The notes: generated by a model from the sequence alone, not told the origin. DNA of 64,000 bases from Acuticoccus sediminis (GCF_003258595.1 NZ_QHHQ01000008.1:62001-126000), one strand, 5' to 3'; numbered from the stretch's first letter, positions 1 to 10,160 are shown. Translations and numbers: made by a program.

Positions 1-398
1 GGCGTCCGAACGACCCGGCGCCGATGGAGGCAATGTGGAGCGCTTGCATGCCGCGTGAAGTAGCATGCGGATTCGTACTTGCGAGTTACCAGGACCGCCG
101 AAAACGGCCTATCGCACTCAAATGGTGTTGCAGCATGTTACCAAATTGCGCGTTTGCCACACGTCAGTACGCGGGTGTTGCAGAATTGTCAGCCCCGCCA
201 TGCGTCAGACGCGCGGCTTGACCCTTCGACAACTGACTTCGGCCTCTGTGCTGCTGCCGAATCGGGGGAACGGTGTCGCCTTATCCCTAGAACTGCGAAT
301 CGTTTACTTGCGTTCCGACCGCAAGACATCTCTATGTCGCTCCCCAATTGGTTAATCGTGGAGCCGTCCGTGATCGGATGCCAGCGGGGACAATCGGC
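1..398. other. Gene-poor left edge and upstream region of the PfkB kinase
   Basis: I see no convincing gene here. Two short frames run in from the left edge and stop near 58 and 63; either could be the tail of a gene outside the window, but neither is recognisable. The stretch from about 60 to 360 is less GC-rich than the genes around it, which fits a promoter region. A 10-base direct repeat, GGTGTTGCAG, occurs at 124-133 and 174-183, exactly 50 bases apart. No clear -35/-10 pair was found. Confidence 0.5.
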
Positions 399-1319
399 GT
401 GATCGTGTCGTGCGGCGAGGCGCTCGTGGACCTGATGCCGGAGCGGCAGGACGGCGGCCTCGTCTACCGCCCCGTGCTCGGCGGCTCGGCCTACAACGTG
501 GCGCTGGGAATCGCGCGCCTCGGCGGGGCGTCCTCCTATCTCTGGGAGCTCTCCACCGACGAGCTCGGCTGCGCCTTCGCCGCGGCCCTCGAGGAGGAGG
601 GGGTCGACATCGCGTCCGTGCGGCGCAGCGCCCGGGCGACGCCGGTCGGGATCGTCGACCTCTCCGGGCCCGAGCCGCGCTACAACATCGCCGATCCGGA
701 CCGGGTGATGCACGACACGGTGCCGCCGCCGCTGCCGGAGCGGGCGTCCATCGTCGTCGTGGGCTCTGCGGTGCTCGCGCAGGAGCCGGTCGCGACTGCG
801 CTGGAGGCGCTCGCCGCGAGCGCGCCGCTGGTCGCCATGGACTATAATGTGCGACAGCCGAGCATCAGCGATCTGAAGACCTACCGCGCCCGATTGGAGC
901 GGATGTCATCGCGGGCGGGGATAGTGAAGGCCAGCGAGGCAGATCTTCACATGATCGGGGTAGACGTCCCCGAGGCCTTTCTGCACCGTATGTTAGAAGC
1001 CGGCGCCGCCATGGTTGTATTGACCAAGGGCGCCGACGGGGTTTCGGCCACGACATCGGCCGGCACCGTCAGCGTTGCGGCACGCCGGGTCGACGTGGTC
1101 GATGCGGTCGGAGCTGGAGATGCGTTCATGGCAGGTTTATTGGCTGCATTGCAGTTTGAGGGATTGTTGTCCGGACCCGCCTTGCGCCAATTGACGGCGC
1201 CGCGGCTCACGGACGCGCTGGACGCGGCGCAGTCGGTCGCTGCGGCAGCCTGTACCAAGCGAGGGGCCGTTATGCCGAAATGCTCGGAAATCGGCGGTCG
1301 CTTCCGGCGCTTGGCCTGA
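399..1319 (+). CDS. PfkB-family carbohydrate kinase (fructokinase-like)
   Basis: A ribokinase/PfkB-family sugar kinase expected to phosphorylate a sugar or sugar acid with ATP in the cytoplasm; the substrate cannot be read from the sequence. The N-terminus shows the family pattern CGEALVDLMP followed by a glycine-rich LGGSAYNVALGIARLGG stretch. The C-terminal signature DAVGAGDAFMAGLL holds the catalytic Asp at about residue 241. I chose GTG 399, preceded by GCGGGGA, over the in-frame ATG 348, because the conserved family start follows it directly. The length (306 residues) is normal. The first half has strongly G/C-ending codons, while the part after about 840 is visibly less biased. It lies 151 bases upstream of the synthase gene on the same strand, so co-transcription is possible. 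Fructokinase is a guess; 2-keto-3-deoxygluconate kinase is an alternative. Confidence 0.85.
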   Translation: MIVSCGEALVDLMPERQDGGLVYRPVLGGSAYNVALGIARLGGASSYLWELSTDELGCAFAAALEEEGVDIASVRRSARATPVGIVDLSGPEPRYNIADPDRVMHDTVPPPLPERASIVVVGSAVLAQEPVATALEALAASAPLVAMDYNVRQPSISDLKTYRARLERMSSRAGIVKASEADLHMIGVDVPEAFLHRMLEAGAAMVVLTKGADGVSATTSAGTVSVAARRVDVVDAVGAGDAFMAGLLAALQFEGLLSGPALRQLTAPRLTDALDAAQSVAAAACTKRGAVMPKCSEIGGRFRRLA

Positions 1320-1440
1320 GGCGTCCGCCTTTGTTGCTTGGATTACGCCGATCGCCTATGCGTCTTTGTCGCCCTGACGATACGGTTTTCGTAGCGATCG
1401 GGCGATCTCACTCGCGTGTGCGTCGCGTCGGCTTCCCACC

Positions 1441-1470
1441 GATCGCCAGTTGGACTGAAGGATCGCCAGT
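1441..1470 (+). repeat. 10-base direct repeat flanking the synthase ribosome-binding site
   Basis: GATCGCCAGT occurs at 1441-1450 and again at 1461-1470, directly before the ATG at 1471. The ten bases between them include GAAG, and with the following GA they form AAGGA (1458-1462), the likely Shine-Dalgarno sequence. The repeat could bind a regulator or be chance. Further GATCG words lie a little upstream. Confidence 0.45.
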
Positions 1471-4400
1471 ATGACGGTTACGGACTCGCGTGTAGCTCTT
1501 GTCGGGTCCGCCTGCCGTTTGCCTGAAGCCGAAGGGCTCGAGGCGTTCTGGGAGGTTCTCGTCAACGCGCGGTGCGTGATCTCCTCGCTGGACGAGGAGC
1601 GCTTCGGCACGGCCCCCTACCTGCATCCGGACAGGAACAAGGCCGGCCGTTCGGTGACCTTCGCCGCCGGGCAGATCGCCCGACCGTACCACTTCGACCC
1701 GGGCTACTTCGGCATCTCCCCGCGCGAGGCGGCGACGATGGACCCGCAGCAGCGCGTCCTGCTCGAGGTCGCGGTCGAGGCGCTGGAGAACGCCGGCATC
1801 CCCGCAGACCGCCTCGCGGGGCAGGAGGTCGGCGTCTACGTCGGCGCGTCGTCATTGGATTATTCCAACGAGGCGCAGCTCGACCCCATGTCGATCGAGC
1901 CGCAGTCGATGACCGGCAACACGCTGTCGATCGTCGCCAACCGCATCTCCTACGTCTTCGACCTGCGCGGGCCGAGCTATACGGTGGACACCGCGTGCTC
2001 CTCCTCGCTGATCGCGCTGCACCACGCCATCGAGGACATCCGCCTCGGGCGTGTCGAGACCGCCATCGTCGGCGGCGTCTCGCTTCTCCTCAATCACATT
2101 CCCTTCATCGGCTTCTCCCGCGCCTCGATGCTGTCGGCGAACGGCCTCTGCCGGGCGTTCGACGCCGGCGCGGACGGCTACGTCCGCTCGGAGGGCGCGG
2201 TCGCGCTGGTCCTGCGCTCGGAGGAGGCGGCACGGCGCGAAGGCGACCCGATTCGCGCGCGCTTCGTCGGCTCCGGCATCAACGCGGACGGGCGGACCGC
2301 CGGCCTCTCGCTGCCCTCGCCGACGGCGCAGGCCGACCTCCTGCGCACCGTCTACGAAAAGGGCGGCATCGACCCGGCGAAGCTCGCCTTCGTCGAGGCG
2401 CACGGCACCGGCACCCGCGTCGGCGACCCGATCGAGACCAACGCCATCGGCACCGTCCTCGGCCAGAAGCACGGCGACCCGCTGCTGATCGGCTCGTCCA
2501 AGACCAACTTCGGCCATCTGGAGCCGGCCTCCGGCCTCGTCGGCGTGCTGAAGTCCCAGCTCGCGCTGGCGAACGACCTCCTGCCGGCCTCGCTGCACTT
2601 CGACGTCCCGAACCCGGACATCGACTTCACCGGCCTGAACCTCTCGGTCGCCGCCGAGGCGACGGAGCTGGAGCCCGCGGCCGAGCCGCGCCTCGCCGGA
2701 ATCAACTCCTTCGGCTTCGGCGGCGCCAACGCCCACGTGGTGATGGCGGACGGTGACCGCGTCGCCGACGCCGGTACGCTGAAGCACGACGCCCCGCTGG
2801 TCGTGTCCGCCGCCACCCGCGCGGCGCTCGCCGAGCTCGCGACCGCCACCGCCAGGGCGCTCGACGGCGCCGACGCCGCCCACGTCGCGAGCCATGTGAA
2901 CGCCGCCGCGCACCGGCGCCAGCGGCTCGCCCACCGCGCGGTCATCGCGCCGGGCGATTCGGCCGCCATGGTGTCCGCGCTGAAAGCCGTCGCGAAGGGC
3001 GACGACCATCCGCTCGCGGCCGTCGGCGAGGCGGCGACCGTCGCCGAGAAGCCGGTGTTCGTCTACTCGGGCAACGGCTCGCAGTGGGCCGGCATGGGCC
3101 GCGCTGCCTACCAGGGCGAGACCGACTTCCGCCTGTCGTTCGACCGCACAGACCGGCTCTTCATGTCGGTCGCCGGCTGGTCGCTGGTGACGATGCTCTT
3201 CTCCGGCGACCTCGAGACCGAGATCGAGCGGACCGAGATCGCCCAGCCGCTGCTGTTCGCCATCCAGGTCGCACTGACCGACGCGCTGGAGCGGCGCGGC
3301 GTGACGCCGTCGGCGGTGATGGGGCACTCGGTGGGCGAGGTCGCCGCCGCCTGGGCCTCGGGCGCGCTGTCGCTCAGCGACGCCGTCAAGGTGATCCACG
3401 CCCGCTCGACGCATCAGGAGGTGACGCGCCACCTCGGCGGCATGGCCGCGCTCCTGCTTCCCGCTGACGAGGCCGAGGCGGCGATCGCGCCGTACCAGGG
3501 CCTCGAGCTCGCGGCCATCAACTCCAGCCGCTCCGTGACGATCTCCGGTCCGACCGAGCAGCTGGCGACGTTCGGCAAGGCCGCCCGCGCCAGGCGCTGG
3601 GCCATGAAGCGGCTCGACCTCGACTATCCGTTCCACTGCGCGCTGGTGGAGCCGATTCGCGGCCCGCTGCTCCAGTCCCTCGGCGCCATCGCCCCGCGCC
3701 CGACGACGATCCCGATGATCTCCACCGTCACCGGCGAGGCGGTCGACGGTTCATCCCTCGACGCCGCCTACTGGTGGGAGAACGTGCGCCAGCCGGTGAT
3801 CTTCCAGACCGGTACGATGGCCGCGCTCGAAGCCGGGCACCGCCTGTTCGTGGAGATCGGCCCCCGGCCGGTGCTGACCGGCTACCTCAACGACGCGCTG
3901 CGCACGGCCGAGCTTCGCGCCACGGTGCTGCCGTCCTTCAAGCAGGGCGACGGGCCGGACGAGCCGGTCGCCGAAGTGCTGCGCAACCTCCTCGCCAACG
4001 GCACCGCCGTCGACGACGTCGCCCTCTTCGGCGAGCGGCGCGCGGCGCCGGACGTGCTGCCGGGCTATCCCTGGCAGCATCAGCGCTACAAGAAGGCCGA
4101 GTCGAACGACATCGTGTGGCTGATGAAGCGGCGCGACCACGTCCTCCTCGGCGACCGCGTGCGCGAGGACGTGCGCGAGTGGCGCGTCGCGCTCGACCCG
4201 GTGGTACTGCCCTTCCTCGCCGACCACACTGTCGAGACGTCCGTCGTCTTCCCCGCCGCGGGCTTCACCGAGATGCTCCTCGCGGTCGGCCGCATCCTCC
4301 ATCCGGGCCAGCCGGTCGAGGTGCGCGGTCTCGACATCCTCGCCCCGCTGGTGCTGGACGCGACCGACGACCGGACGGTGCGCACCCACGAGATCGCGCC

Positions 4401-7400
4401 GGGAACCTACACCATCTGCAGCCGCGTCCGCGGCTCCGACGACCCGTGGTCGATGCACGTCAAGGCGAGCGTCGGGAAGGCGCCGGCCGCGCCGCACGGC
4501 GACCGGATCGAGGTGCCGGAGGGCGCGCCGACGGTTCCGGCCGCGCGCCTCTACGAGATCACCGGGCAGTTCGGCCTGCCGTACGGCCCGGTCTTCCGCC
4601 GCGCCAACCTCGTGACGCTCGTGGACGACGAGCATATCCACGTCCGCCTCAGCCCGCCGGACCCGGCCACCGCGCGCCTCAAGCTGGCGCTCGACCCGAC
4701 GATGTTCGACGCGTGCTTCCACGGCCTCTTCGCGTTCCTGGCGGGGCGGGACGAGGTGCGGGGCGTCGCCGTCCTGCCGATCCGCCTCGGCCGGCTGACC
4801 CTCGCCGCGGACGCCGCCACGCCGACCGAGGCGGACATCACCGTCCGTCGTCCCACCGAGGGGATCGTCGAGGCGGACTTCGTGCTGCGCGACGCCTCGG
4901 GTACGGTCGTCGCGACCGCCGAGGCCGTGCGCTTCCAGGCCGTGCCGCTCGCCCATGCGGTCGGCGAGCCTGTCGTCGCCGCGCCGAAGCTGCGCCGAGT
5001 CTCGCGCGTGAGCGCGCCGGCGTCGGAGCTTGCCGCGTTCGCGCCCGCCGACGCCGGCGAGACCGAGCCGTCGGAGACCGCGCTCTTCCTCGAGGCCGGG
5101 GTCCTCGCCGCCGCCGCCGAGGCGCTGGGGCCGATCCTGACCCCGCCGGCCTCGCTCTCGGCCTGCGTCGCCGAAGGGCGTCTCGCCGGCAACGCCGTCC
5201 CGCTCGCCGCGCGCGTTCTGCCGGCGCTCGTCGCCGCCGGCATCGCCGAGGAGGAGGGCGGCACCTACGCCATCACCGGCGAGGCGGTCGACATCTCCGA
5301 GATCGTCACGATCCTCATCGAGGAGCACCCGGAGCGTCTCGCCGAGGCGACCTTGCTCGCCGCGCTCCCCGAGTGGCTCGCCGACACCTTCCGCAACGGC
5401 ATGGCGTCGGAGCATCCGGCATCCGACGCCATGGTCGACCAGCTCCTCGTCAGCGCCCCGTTCACGGCGCCGCTGTTCGCCGAGATGGGACGCCTGATCG
5501 AGATGGTCCTGTCGGCAGACGGGGCAGCGCTCACGGTCTGCCTCGTCGGCGCCGGCAACGTCGCCTTCGCGCGCGCGGTGGCCCGCGCCATCGACCCGGA
5601 GCGGATCCGCCTCACGATCACCGACACCGACGCCACCGAGCTCGAGCGCACCGCGCTGGTGTGGGACCGGGTCGAGGGTGTCCACCTGGAGCCGTTCGCC
5701 GACGCGCGCGAGCACCGCTACGACCTCGTCGTGGTCACGCCGCAGTTCGGTCCGCTCGACATTGCCGCCGCCGCGGCGTGTCTGCGACCGGGCGGCCGGC
5801 TCCTGGGTGGCGCGCTGTCGGGCAACCTCTTCGCCGACGTGATCGGCGGCCTCACGTCCTCCTGGTGGTCCGCCTCGCTCGACGCGGAAAGCCCCGTCGG
5901 GCCGCTCAACGCGCCGCAGGAGTGGACCGCTGCCCTCACCGAGGCGTCGCTCGAGGGGATCGACGTGCGCACCCTCGCCTCGGGCGAGACCGACGCGGTG
6001 ATCTTCGCCGCGAGCCGCCCCGCCGCGTCGGCCGCAATCGCGCTTGAGGCGTTGCCGGCCCTCGTCGCCGTCGGTCCCGCCGGCGGGCGCACCCTCGAGG
6101 CGATGCGGGCGATGTTCGACGACGCCCCCGAGCTCGCCGACCTCACGGCGACGCCGGAAGGCTCGCTGGTGCTCGCGGTCGACGTCCCGGACGCCGCCGA
6201 GCTGTCGGCCCGCCTCGCTGAGATCGGCGCCTTCCTCGTCTCGCTGGGCGCGGACGCCCGCTCGGTCACCATCGTGACCTTCGGCGCCCACGTCGAAGGC
6301 GCGAAGGAGGTGCGCCCCGCGGCCGCCGCCGTCGCCGCCTTCGGCCGTGTCGCGATGAACGAGTTCCCGCATCTCGACATCCGCCTCGTCGACATCGCCG
6401 CGTCCTTCGACGCCAGCGAGGCGGCGGTGCGGCTGCTGGCCGAGCTCTCCGAGCCCAACGGCGAGCGCGAGATCGTCCTGTCCAGCGATCACCGCAGCGT
6501 GATGCGCTACGTTCCGCTGCGCGAGGACGCGGCGGGCGAGGCGCTGTCGCTCCAGATCCCGCGCCGCGGCTCCATCGACAATCTCGTCTGGGCGCCGGTC
6601 CAGCATCCGCCGCTCGGCCCCGGCGACGTGCGCATCAGGGTCGAGGCGTCCGGCCTCAACTTCCGCGACGTCATGTGGACCCTCGGCCTCCTGCCGCACG
6701 AGGCGCTGGAGGACGGCTTCGCCGGCCCGACGCTCGGCATGGAGTGCGCAGGCGTCGTCGAGGCGGTCGGTCCCGAGGTGACCGGGGTTGTGCCAGGCGA
6801 CTCGGTGCTCGCCTTCGCCCCGCAGTCGTTCGCGAGCCACGTTACCGTTACCGCGCAGTCCGTCATCCCGCGTCCGGCGGAGCTCGCCCCGGAGGCGGCG
6901 GCGACGATGCCGGTCGCCTTCCTCACCGCGTTCTACGCGCTCATCGAGCTGGCCCGCCTCGAGGAGGACGAGACCGTCCTCATCCACGGCGGCGCGGGCG
7001 GTGTCGGCCTCGCGGCGATGCAGATCGCCAAGTGGCGCGGCGCGCGCGTCTTCGTCACCGCCGGCACGCCCGAGAAGCGCGCCCTGCTGCGCGAACTGGG
7101 GGCCGACGAGGTGTTCGACTCCCGCAGCCTCACCTTCGCGGAGGAGGCTCGCGCCGCGACCGGCGGGGAGGGCGTCGACGTCGTCCTCAACTCCCTCGCC
7201 GGCGAAGCGATGGAGCGTTCGCTCGATACGCTGAAGCCGTTCGGGCGCTTTTGCGAGCTCGGCAAGCGCGACTTCTACGCCGACACCAAGCTGGGCCTGC
7301 GCCCGTTCCGGCAGAACCTCTCCTATTTCGGCATCGACGCCGACCAGCTCATGAAGCACCGCCCCAAGGTGGCGCGCCGTGTGCTGACCCAGATCGTGTC

Positions 7401-8778
7401 GATGATGGACTCCGGCGAGCTGACGCCGCTGCCCTACCGCTCCTTCGGCGCTGGCGGCGTGAAGGATGCCTACCGCCTGATGCAGGCCGCCGGCCACATC
7501 GGCAAGATCGTCGTGACACCCCCTCAGCCGTTGGCCCCGGCCGAGGCGCACGTGCCTGCGTCCATCGTTGCGGACAAGGCCTACCTGCTGATCGGCGGCG
7601 TCTCCGGCTTCGGCTTCCGCACCGCGGAGTGGCTCATCGAGGAGGGCGCGAAGGACCTCGTCCTCGTCAGCCGCTCCGGCGTGAAGGACCCGGTCGTCGC
7701 CGAGAGCATCGAGGCCTACCGCGCCAGGGGCATCGCCATCGACGTGCGCCAGGCCGACGTCACCGACGAGGCGGCCGTTCGCGCCCTCGTCGCCGAGATC
7801 ACCGCCCGGCGCCCCCTCGGCGGCGTCTTCCACATGGCGATGGTCCTCGACGACGCCCTGATCGCCTCCCTCGACGCGGACCGCTTCGAGACGGCGATGC
7901 ATCCGAAGATCGCCGGTGCCGCCGCGCTGGAGGCCGCCACCGCGGACGTTCCGCTCGACCTCTTCGTGCTCTACTCGTCGATCACCGTGCAGCTCGGCAA
8001 TCCGGGCCAGGCGAACTACGTCGCCGCCAACGCCTACCTCGAGGCGGTGGCCCGTCGGCGCCGGGCGCAGGGGAAGCCGGGGCTTACCATCGCCTGGGGC
8101 GCGATCGCCGACGCGGGCGTGTTCGCCCGCTCGCTGCAGTCCAGCGACCTCTTGCGCCGCAAGCTCGGCCGCCACGCGATCACCGCCGGCGACGGCCTCG
8201 CGGTGCTGAAGCGCTTCCTCGCCGAGGGGGCGGCGACGTCCGGCCCGGCGGTCCGCCTGATCGGCCAGGTCGACTGGGCGACCGCGCGCAAGGAACTCAT
8301 CATCGCCCGCAGCCCCGCGTTCGAGGACCTCGCCGACACCTCCGCCGGTGATGGCGACGACGCCGGCACGGTGGACCTCGCCGAGCGCATCGCCGGCCTC
8401 TCGCCCTCCGAGGCGGTCGCAGAGGTGACGCGGCTCCTCGCGGTCGAGATCAGCCGCATCCTCAAGATGCCGGCCTCCGAGGTGGACCCGCACAAGCCGC
8501 TCACCACCCTCGGCATGGACTCGCTCATGGGCGTGGAGCTGCGCATGAGCGCGGAGCAGAAGCTCGGTGTCGACATTCCGCTGATGTCGCTCACCGCCGG
8601 GGCGACGCTCGCCGACATCGCCAAGAAGGTGGTCCACCGCACCACCGGCGACGAGTCGACCGACGAAGACCAGGACGAGCTGATCGCCCGCCACATCGGG
8701 TCCGCCGATGCGCCGCGTGAGGCGATCGAAGCCGCGGTCCGCGAGAAGACCGCCGGGGTGAGGACAATCCTGTCATGA
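1471..8778 (+). CDS. rkpA: Iterative type I polyketide/fatty-acid synthase, RkpA-like (KS-AT-DH-psiMT-psiKR-ER-KR-ACP)
   Basis: A 2435-residue single-module, fully reducing synthase expected to build a saturated acyl chain on its own carrier domain. KS is about residues 8-425, with Cys176 in DTACSSS, His311 in HGTGT and His349 in NFGHLEP. AT is about 525-830, with Ser620 in GHSVGE and a YPFH specificity motif (719-722). DH is about 890-1170, with His919 and the Asp1080...His1084 pair; the usual HxxxGxxxxP glycine is Thr923. Residues 1300-1550 look like a decayed methyltransferase (VGAGNVAFA near 1359), followed by a non-catalytic KR-type fold. ER is about 1700-2015 (GGAGGVG at 1840). KR is about 2035-2220, with Tyr2183, Asn2187 and an LDD motif. 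ACP is about 2310-2390, with Ser2351 in GMDSL. There is no thioesterase. The stop overlaps the next gene by four bases (ATGA). Size, order and the partner gene resemble rhizobial RkpA of K-antigen capsule synthesis; the rkpA name is by analogy. Confidence 0.9.
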   Translation: MTVTDSRVALVGSACRLPEAEGLEAFWEVLVNARCVISSLDEERFGTAPYLHPDRNKAGRSVTFAAGQIARPYHFDPGYFGISPREAATMDPQQRVLLEVAVEALENAGIPADRLAGQEVGVYVGASSLDYSNEAQLDPMSIEPQSMTGNTLSIVANRISYVFDLRGPSYTVDTACSSSLIALHHAIEDIRLGRVETAIVGGVSLLLNHIPFIGFSRASMLSANGLCRAFDAGADGYVRSEGAVALVLRSEEAARREGDPIRARFVGSGINADGRTAGLSLPSPTAQADLLRTVYEKGGIDPAKLAFVEAHGTGTRVGDPIETNAIGTVLGQKHGDPLLIGSSKTNFGHLEPASGLVGVLKSQLALANDLLPASLHFDVPNPDIDFTGLNLSVAAEATELEPAAEPRLAGINSFGFGGANAHVVMADGDRVADAGTLKHDAPLVVSAATRAALAELATATARALDGADAAHVASHVNAAAHRRQRLAHRAVIAPGDSAAMVSALKAVAKGDDHPLAAVGEAATVAEKPVFVYSGNGSQWAGMGRAAYQGETDFRLSFDRTDRLFMSVAGWSLVTMLFSGDLETEIERTEIAQPLLFAIQVALTDALERRGVTPSAVMGHSVGEVAAAWASGALSLSDAVKVIHARSTHQEVTRHLGGMAALLLPADEAEAAIAPYQGLELAAINSSRSVTISGPTEQLATFGKAARARRWAMKRLDLDYPFHCALVEPIRGPLLQSLGAIAPRPTTIPMISTVTGEAVDGSSLDAAYWWENVRQPVIFQTGTMAALEAGHRLFVEIGPRPVLTGYLNDALRTAELRATVLPSFKQGDGPDEPVAEVLRNLLANGTAVDDVALFGERRAAPDVLPGYPWQHQRYKKAESNDIVWLMKRRDHVLLGDRVREDVREWRVALDPVVLPFLADHTVETSVVFPAAGFTEMLLAVGRILHPGQPVEVRGLDILAPLVLDATDDRTVRTHEIAPGTYTICSRVRGSDDPWSMHVKASVGKAPAAPHGDRIEVPEGAPTVPAARLYEITGQFGLPYGPVFRRANLVTLVDDEHIHVRLSPPDPATARLKLALDPTMFDACFHGLFAFLAGRDEVRGVAVLPIRLGRLTLAADAATPTEADITVRRPTEGIVEADFVLRDASGTVVATAEAVRFQAVPLAHAVGEPVVAAPKLRRVSRVSAPASELAAFAPADAGETEPSETALFLEAGVLAAAAEALGPILTPPASLSACVAEGRLAGNAVPLAARVLPALVAAGIAEEEGGTYAITGEAVDISEIVTILIEEHPERLAEATLLAALPEWLADTFRNGMASEHPASDAMVDQLLVSAPFTAPLFAEMGRLIEMVLSADGAALTVCLVGAGNVAFARAVARAIDPERIRLTITDTDATELERTALVWDRVEGVHLEPFADAREHRYDLVVVTPQFGPLDIAAAAACLRPGGRLLGGALSGNLFADVIGGLTSSWWSASLDAESPVGPLNAPQEWTAALTEASLEGIDVRTLASGETDAVIFAASRPAASAAIALEALPALVAVGPAGGRTLEAMRAMFDDAPELADLTATPEGSLVLAVDVPDAAELSARLAEIGAFLVSLGADARSVTIVTFGAHVEGAKEVRPAAAAVAAFGRVAMNEFPHLDIRLVDIAASFDASEAAVRLLAELSEPNGEREIVLSSDHRSVMRYVPLREDAAGEALSLQIPRRGSIDNLVWAPVQHPPLGPGDVRIRVEASGLNFRDVMWTLGLLPHEALEDGFAGPTLGMECAGVVEAVGPEVTGVVPGDSVLAFAPQSFASHVTVTAQSVIPRPAELAPEAAATMPVAFLTAFYALIELARLEEDETVLIHGGAGGVGLAAMQIAKWRGARVFVTAGTPEKRALLRELGADEVFDSRSLTFAEEARAATGGEGVDVVLNSLAGEAMERSLDTLKPFGRFCELGKRDFYADTKLGLRPFRQNLSYFGIDADQLMKHRPKVARRVLTQIVSMMDSGELTPLPYRSFGAGGVKDAYRLMQAAGHIGKIVVTPPQPLAPAEAHVPASIVADKAYLLIGGVSGFGFRTAEWLIEEGAKDLVLVSRSGVKDPVVAESIEAYRARGIAIDVRQADVTDEAAVRALVAEITARRPLGGVFHMAMVLDDALIASLDADRFETAMHPKIAGAAALEAATADVPLDLFVLYSSITVQLGNPGQANYVAANAYLEAVARRRRAQGKPGLTIAWGAIADAGVFARSLQSSDLLRRKLGRHAITAGDGLAVLKRFLAEGAATSGPAVRLIGQVDWATARKELIIARSPAFEDLADTSAGDGDDAGTVDLAERIAGLSPSEAVAEVTRLLAVEISRILKMPASEVDPHKPLTTLGMDSLMGVELRMSAEQKLGVDIPLMSLTAGATLADIAKKVVHRTTGDESTDEDQDELIARHIGSADAPREAIEAAVREKTAGVRTILS

Positions 8779-10160
8779 AGAAGCGCGGCATAGGCTCCCT
8801 CAAGTCGGCGGCGAAGGACCAGCTCCTCGCCGCCGCCCGGGCCTCCCGTCAGGCGGGACTTGAACGCAAGCTCGAACGCCTCGTCCCGGACAACACCGAT
8901 GGCAGACCCGGCGGCAAGTCCTTCGACTTCTCGTCCCTGGAGAACGCCCGGCAGCTCAAGATCCAGCGCGCCGCGGCCGAGATGCTCCAGATCGACGTGC
9001 CGTTCTTCCGCCCCCACGACGTCCGGGCGGCCGCGCATACCCGCATCGGCAACCGCGAGTACATCAACTTCTCGTCCTACGACTATTGCGGCCTCAACGG
9101 CGACCCGCGCGTCACCGCCGCCGCGCAGGAGGCGATGGAGCGCTTCGGCACGTCCGTCTCCGCCTCCCGCGTCGTCTCGGGCGAACGGCCCTTCCACCGC
9201 GAGTTCGAGAAGAACATCGCCCGCTTCCTCGGCGTCGAGGACGCCGTCGTCATGGTGTCCGGCCACGCCACCAACGTCACCACCATCGGCCATCTCCTCG
9301 GCCCGAACGACCTGGTGCTGGCGGATGCGTTCATCCATAACTCCATCGTCGAGGGCGTCCGGCTCGCGGGCGCGACGCGGCTCACCTTCCGCCACAACGA
9401 CATGGACCACCTGGCCGAGCTGCTCTCGGCCAAGCGCCACCAGTTCAACCGCGTCCTGATCGCCGTCGAGGGCCTCTACTCGATGGACGGCGACACCCCG
9501 CCGCTCGACCGCCTCGTCCGCCTCAAGACCCGGCACGACGCCTGGCTCCTCGTCGACGAGGCGCACGCCCTCGGCGTCGTCGGCCCCACCGGCCGCGGCC
9601 TCGCCGAGCGCGAGGGCATCGACCCCAACGCGGTCGAGATCTGGATGGGGACACTATCCAAGACGCTCGCCTCCTGCGGCGGCTTCATCGCCGGCTCCAC
9701 CGCGCTCGTGGAGTACCTCAAGGCGACGGCCCCCGGCTTCGTGTTCTCCGTCGGCATTCCCCCCTCGGTCGCCGCCGCCGCCAACGCCGCGCTCCTCGCC
9801 CTCGAGGCGGAGCCGGAGCGCGTCGCCAGGCTCGTCCACAACGGCCGGCACTTCCTCAAGGCCGCCAGGGCGGCCGGCCTCGATACCGGGACCGCCGAGG
9901 GCCTCGCGGTGCTGCCGGTCATCATCGGCGATTCCATCGTCTCGGCCCTCGTCGCGCACCGCCTCGCCGAAGCCGGCGTCAACGTCCAGCCGATCATCTT
10001 CCCCGCGGTGCCGGAACAGGCCGCCCGCCTCCGTTTCTTCGTCAACGCGACCCACAGCGAGGACGACATCGACACCGCCGTCCGCCTCACCGCCGAGATC
10101 CTCGAGCGCACCCGCAAGGACGGCGCCGGCCTCAGCCAGCTCGCCGCCAGCCTGCGCTGA
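8775..10160 (+). CDS. rkpG: Alpha-oxoamine synthase (BioF/SPT-like PLP enzyme), RkpG-like
   Basis: A fold-type I PLP enzyme of the alpha-oxoamine synthase family (BioF, 2-amino-3-ketobutyrate ligase, serine palmitoyltransferase), which condense an acyl thioester with an amino acid and lose CO2. The PLP lysine is about Lys296 in TLSKTLASCGG. The Asp261-Glu-Ala-His264 motif (DEAHALGVVG) and SGHATNV/HNSIVEG blocks fit the family. About 80 N-terminal residues, rich in Lys/Arg and Ala, precede the core and are longer than in BioF. The start overlaps the synthase stop (ATGA), so translation is coupled. As the synthase has no thioesterase, I infer that this enzyme releases the chain from its ACP, giving an alpha-amino ketone. 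Rhizobial RkpG is the nearest remembered match. No biotin genes are near, which argues against a BioF role. The amino-acid substrate is unknown. Confidence 0.85.
   Translation: MKKRGIGSLKSAAKDQLLAAARASRQAGLERKLERLVPDNTDGRPGGKSFDFSSLENARQLKIQRAAAEMLQIDVPFFRPHDVRAAAHTRIGNREYINFSSYDYCGLNGDPRVTAAAQEAMERFGTSVSASRVVSGERPFHREFEKNIARFLGVEDAVVMVSGHATNVTTIGHLLGPNDLVLADAFIHNSIVEGVRLAGATRLTFRHNDMDHLAELLSAKRHQFNRVLIAVEGLYSMDGDTPPLDRLVRLKTRHDAWLLVDEAHALGVVGPTGRGLAEREGIDPNAVEIWMGTLSKTLASCGGFIAGSTALVEYLKATAPGFVFSVGIPPSVAAAANAALLALEAEPERVARLVHNGRHFLKAARAAGLDTGTAEGLAVLPVIIGDSIVSALVAHRLAEAGVNVQPIIFPAVPEQAARLRFFVNATHSEDDIDTAVRLTAEILERTRKDGAGLSQLAASLR

Noticed and set aside
3751-8694. A 1647-codon open frame on the minus strand opposite the synthase gene
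   Set aside because: It is rich in Arg, Gly, Asp and His with no recognisable domain, and mirrors the G/C-ending codons of the synthase. It is a shadow frame of high-GC coding DNA.
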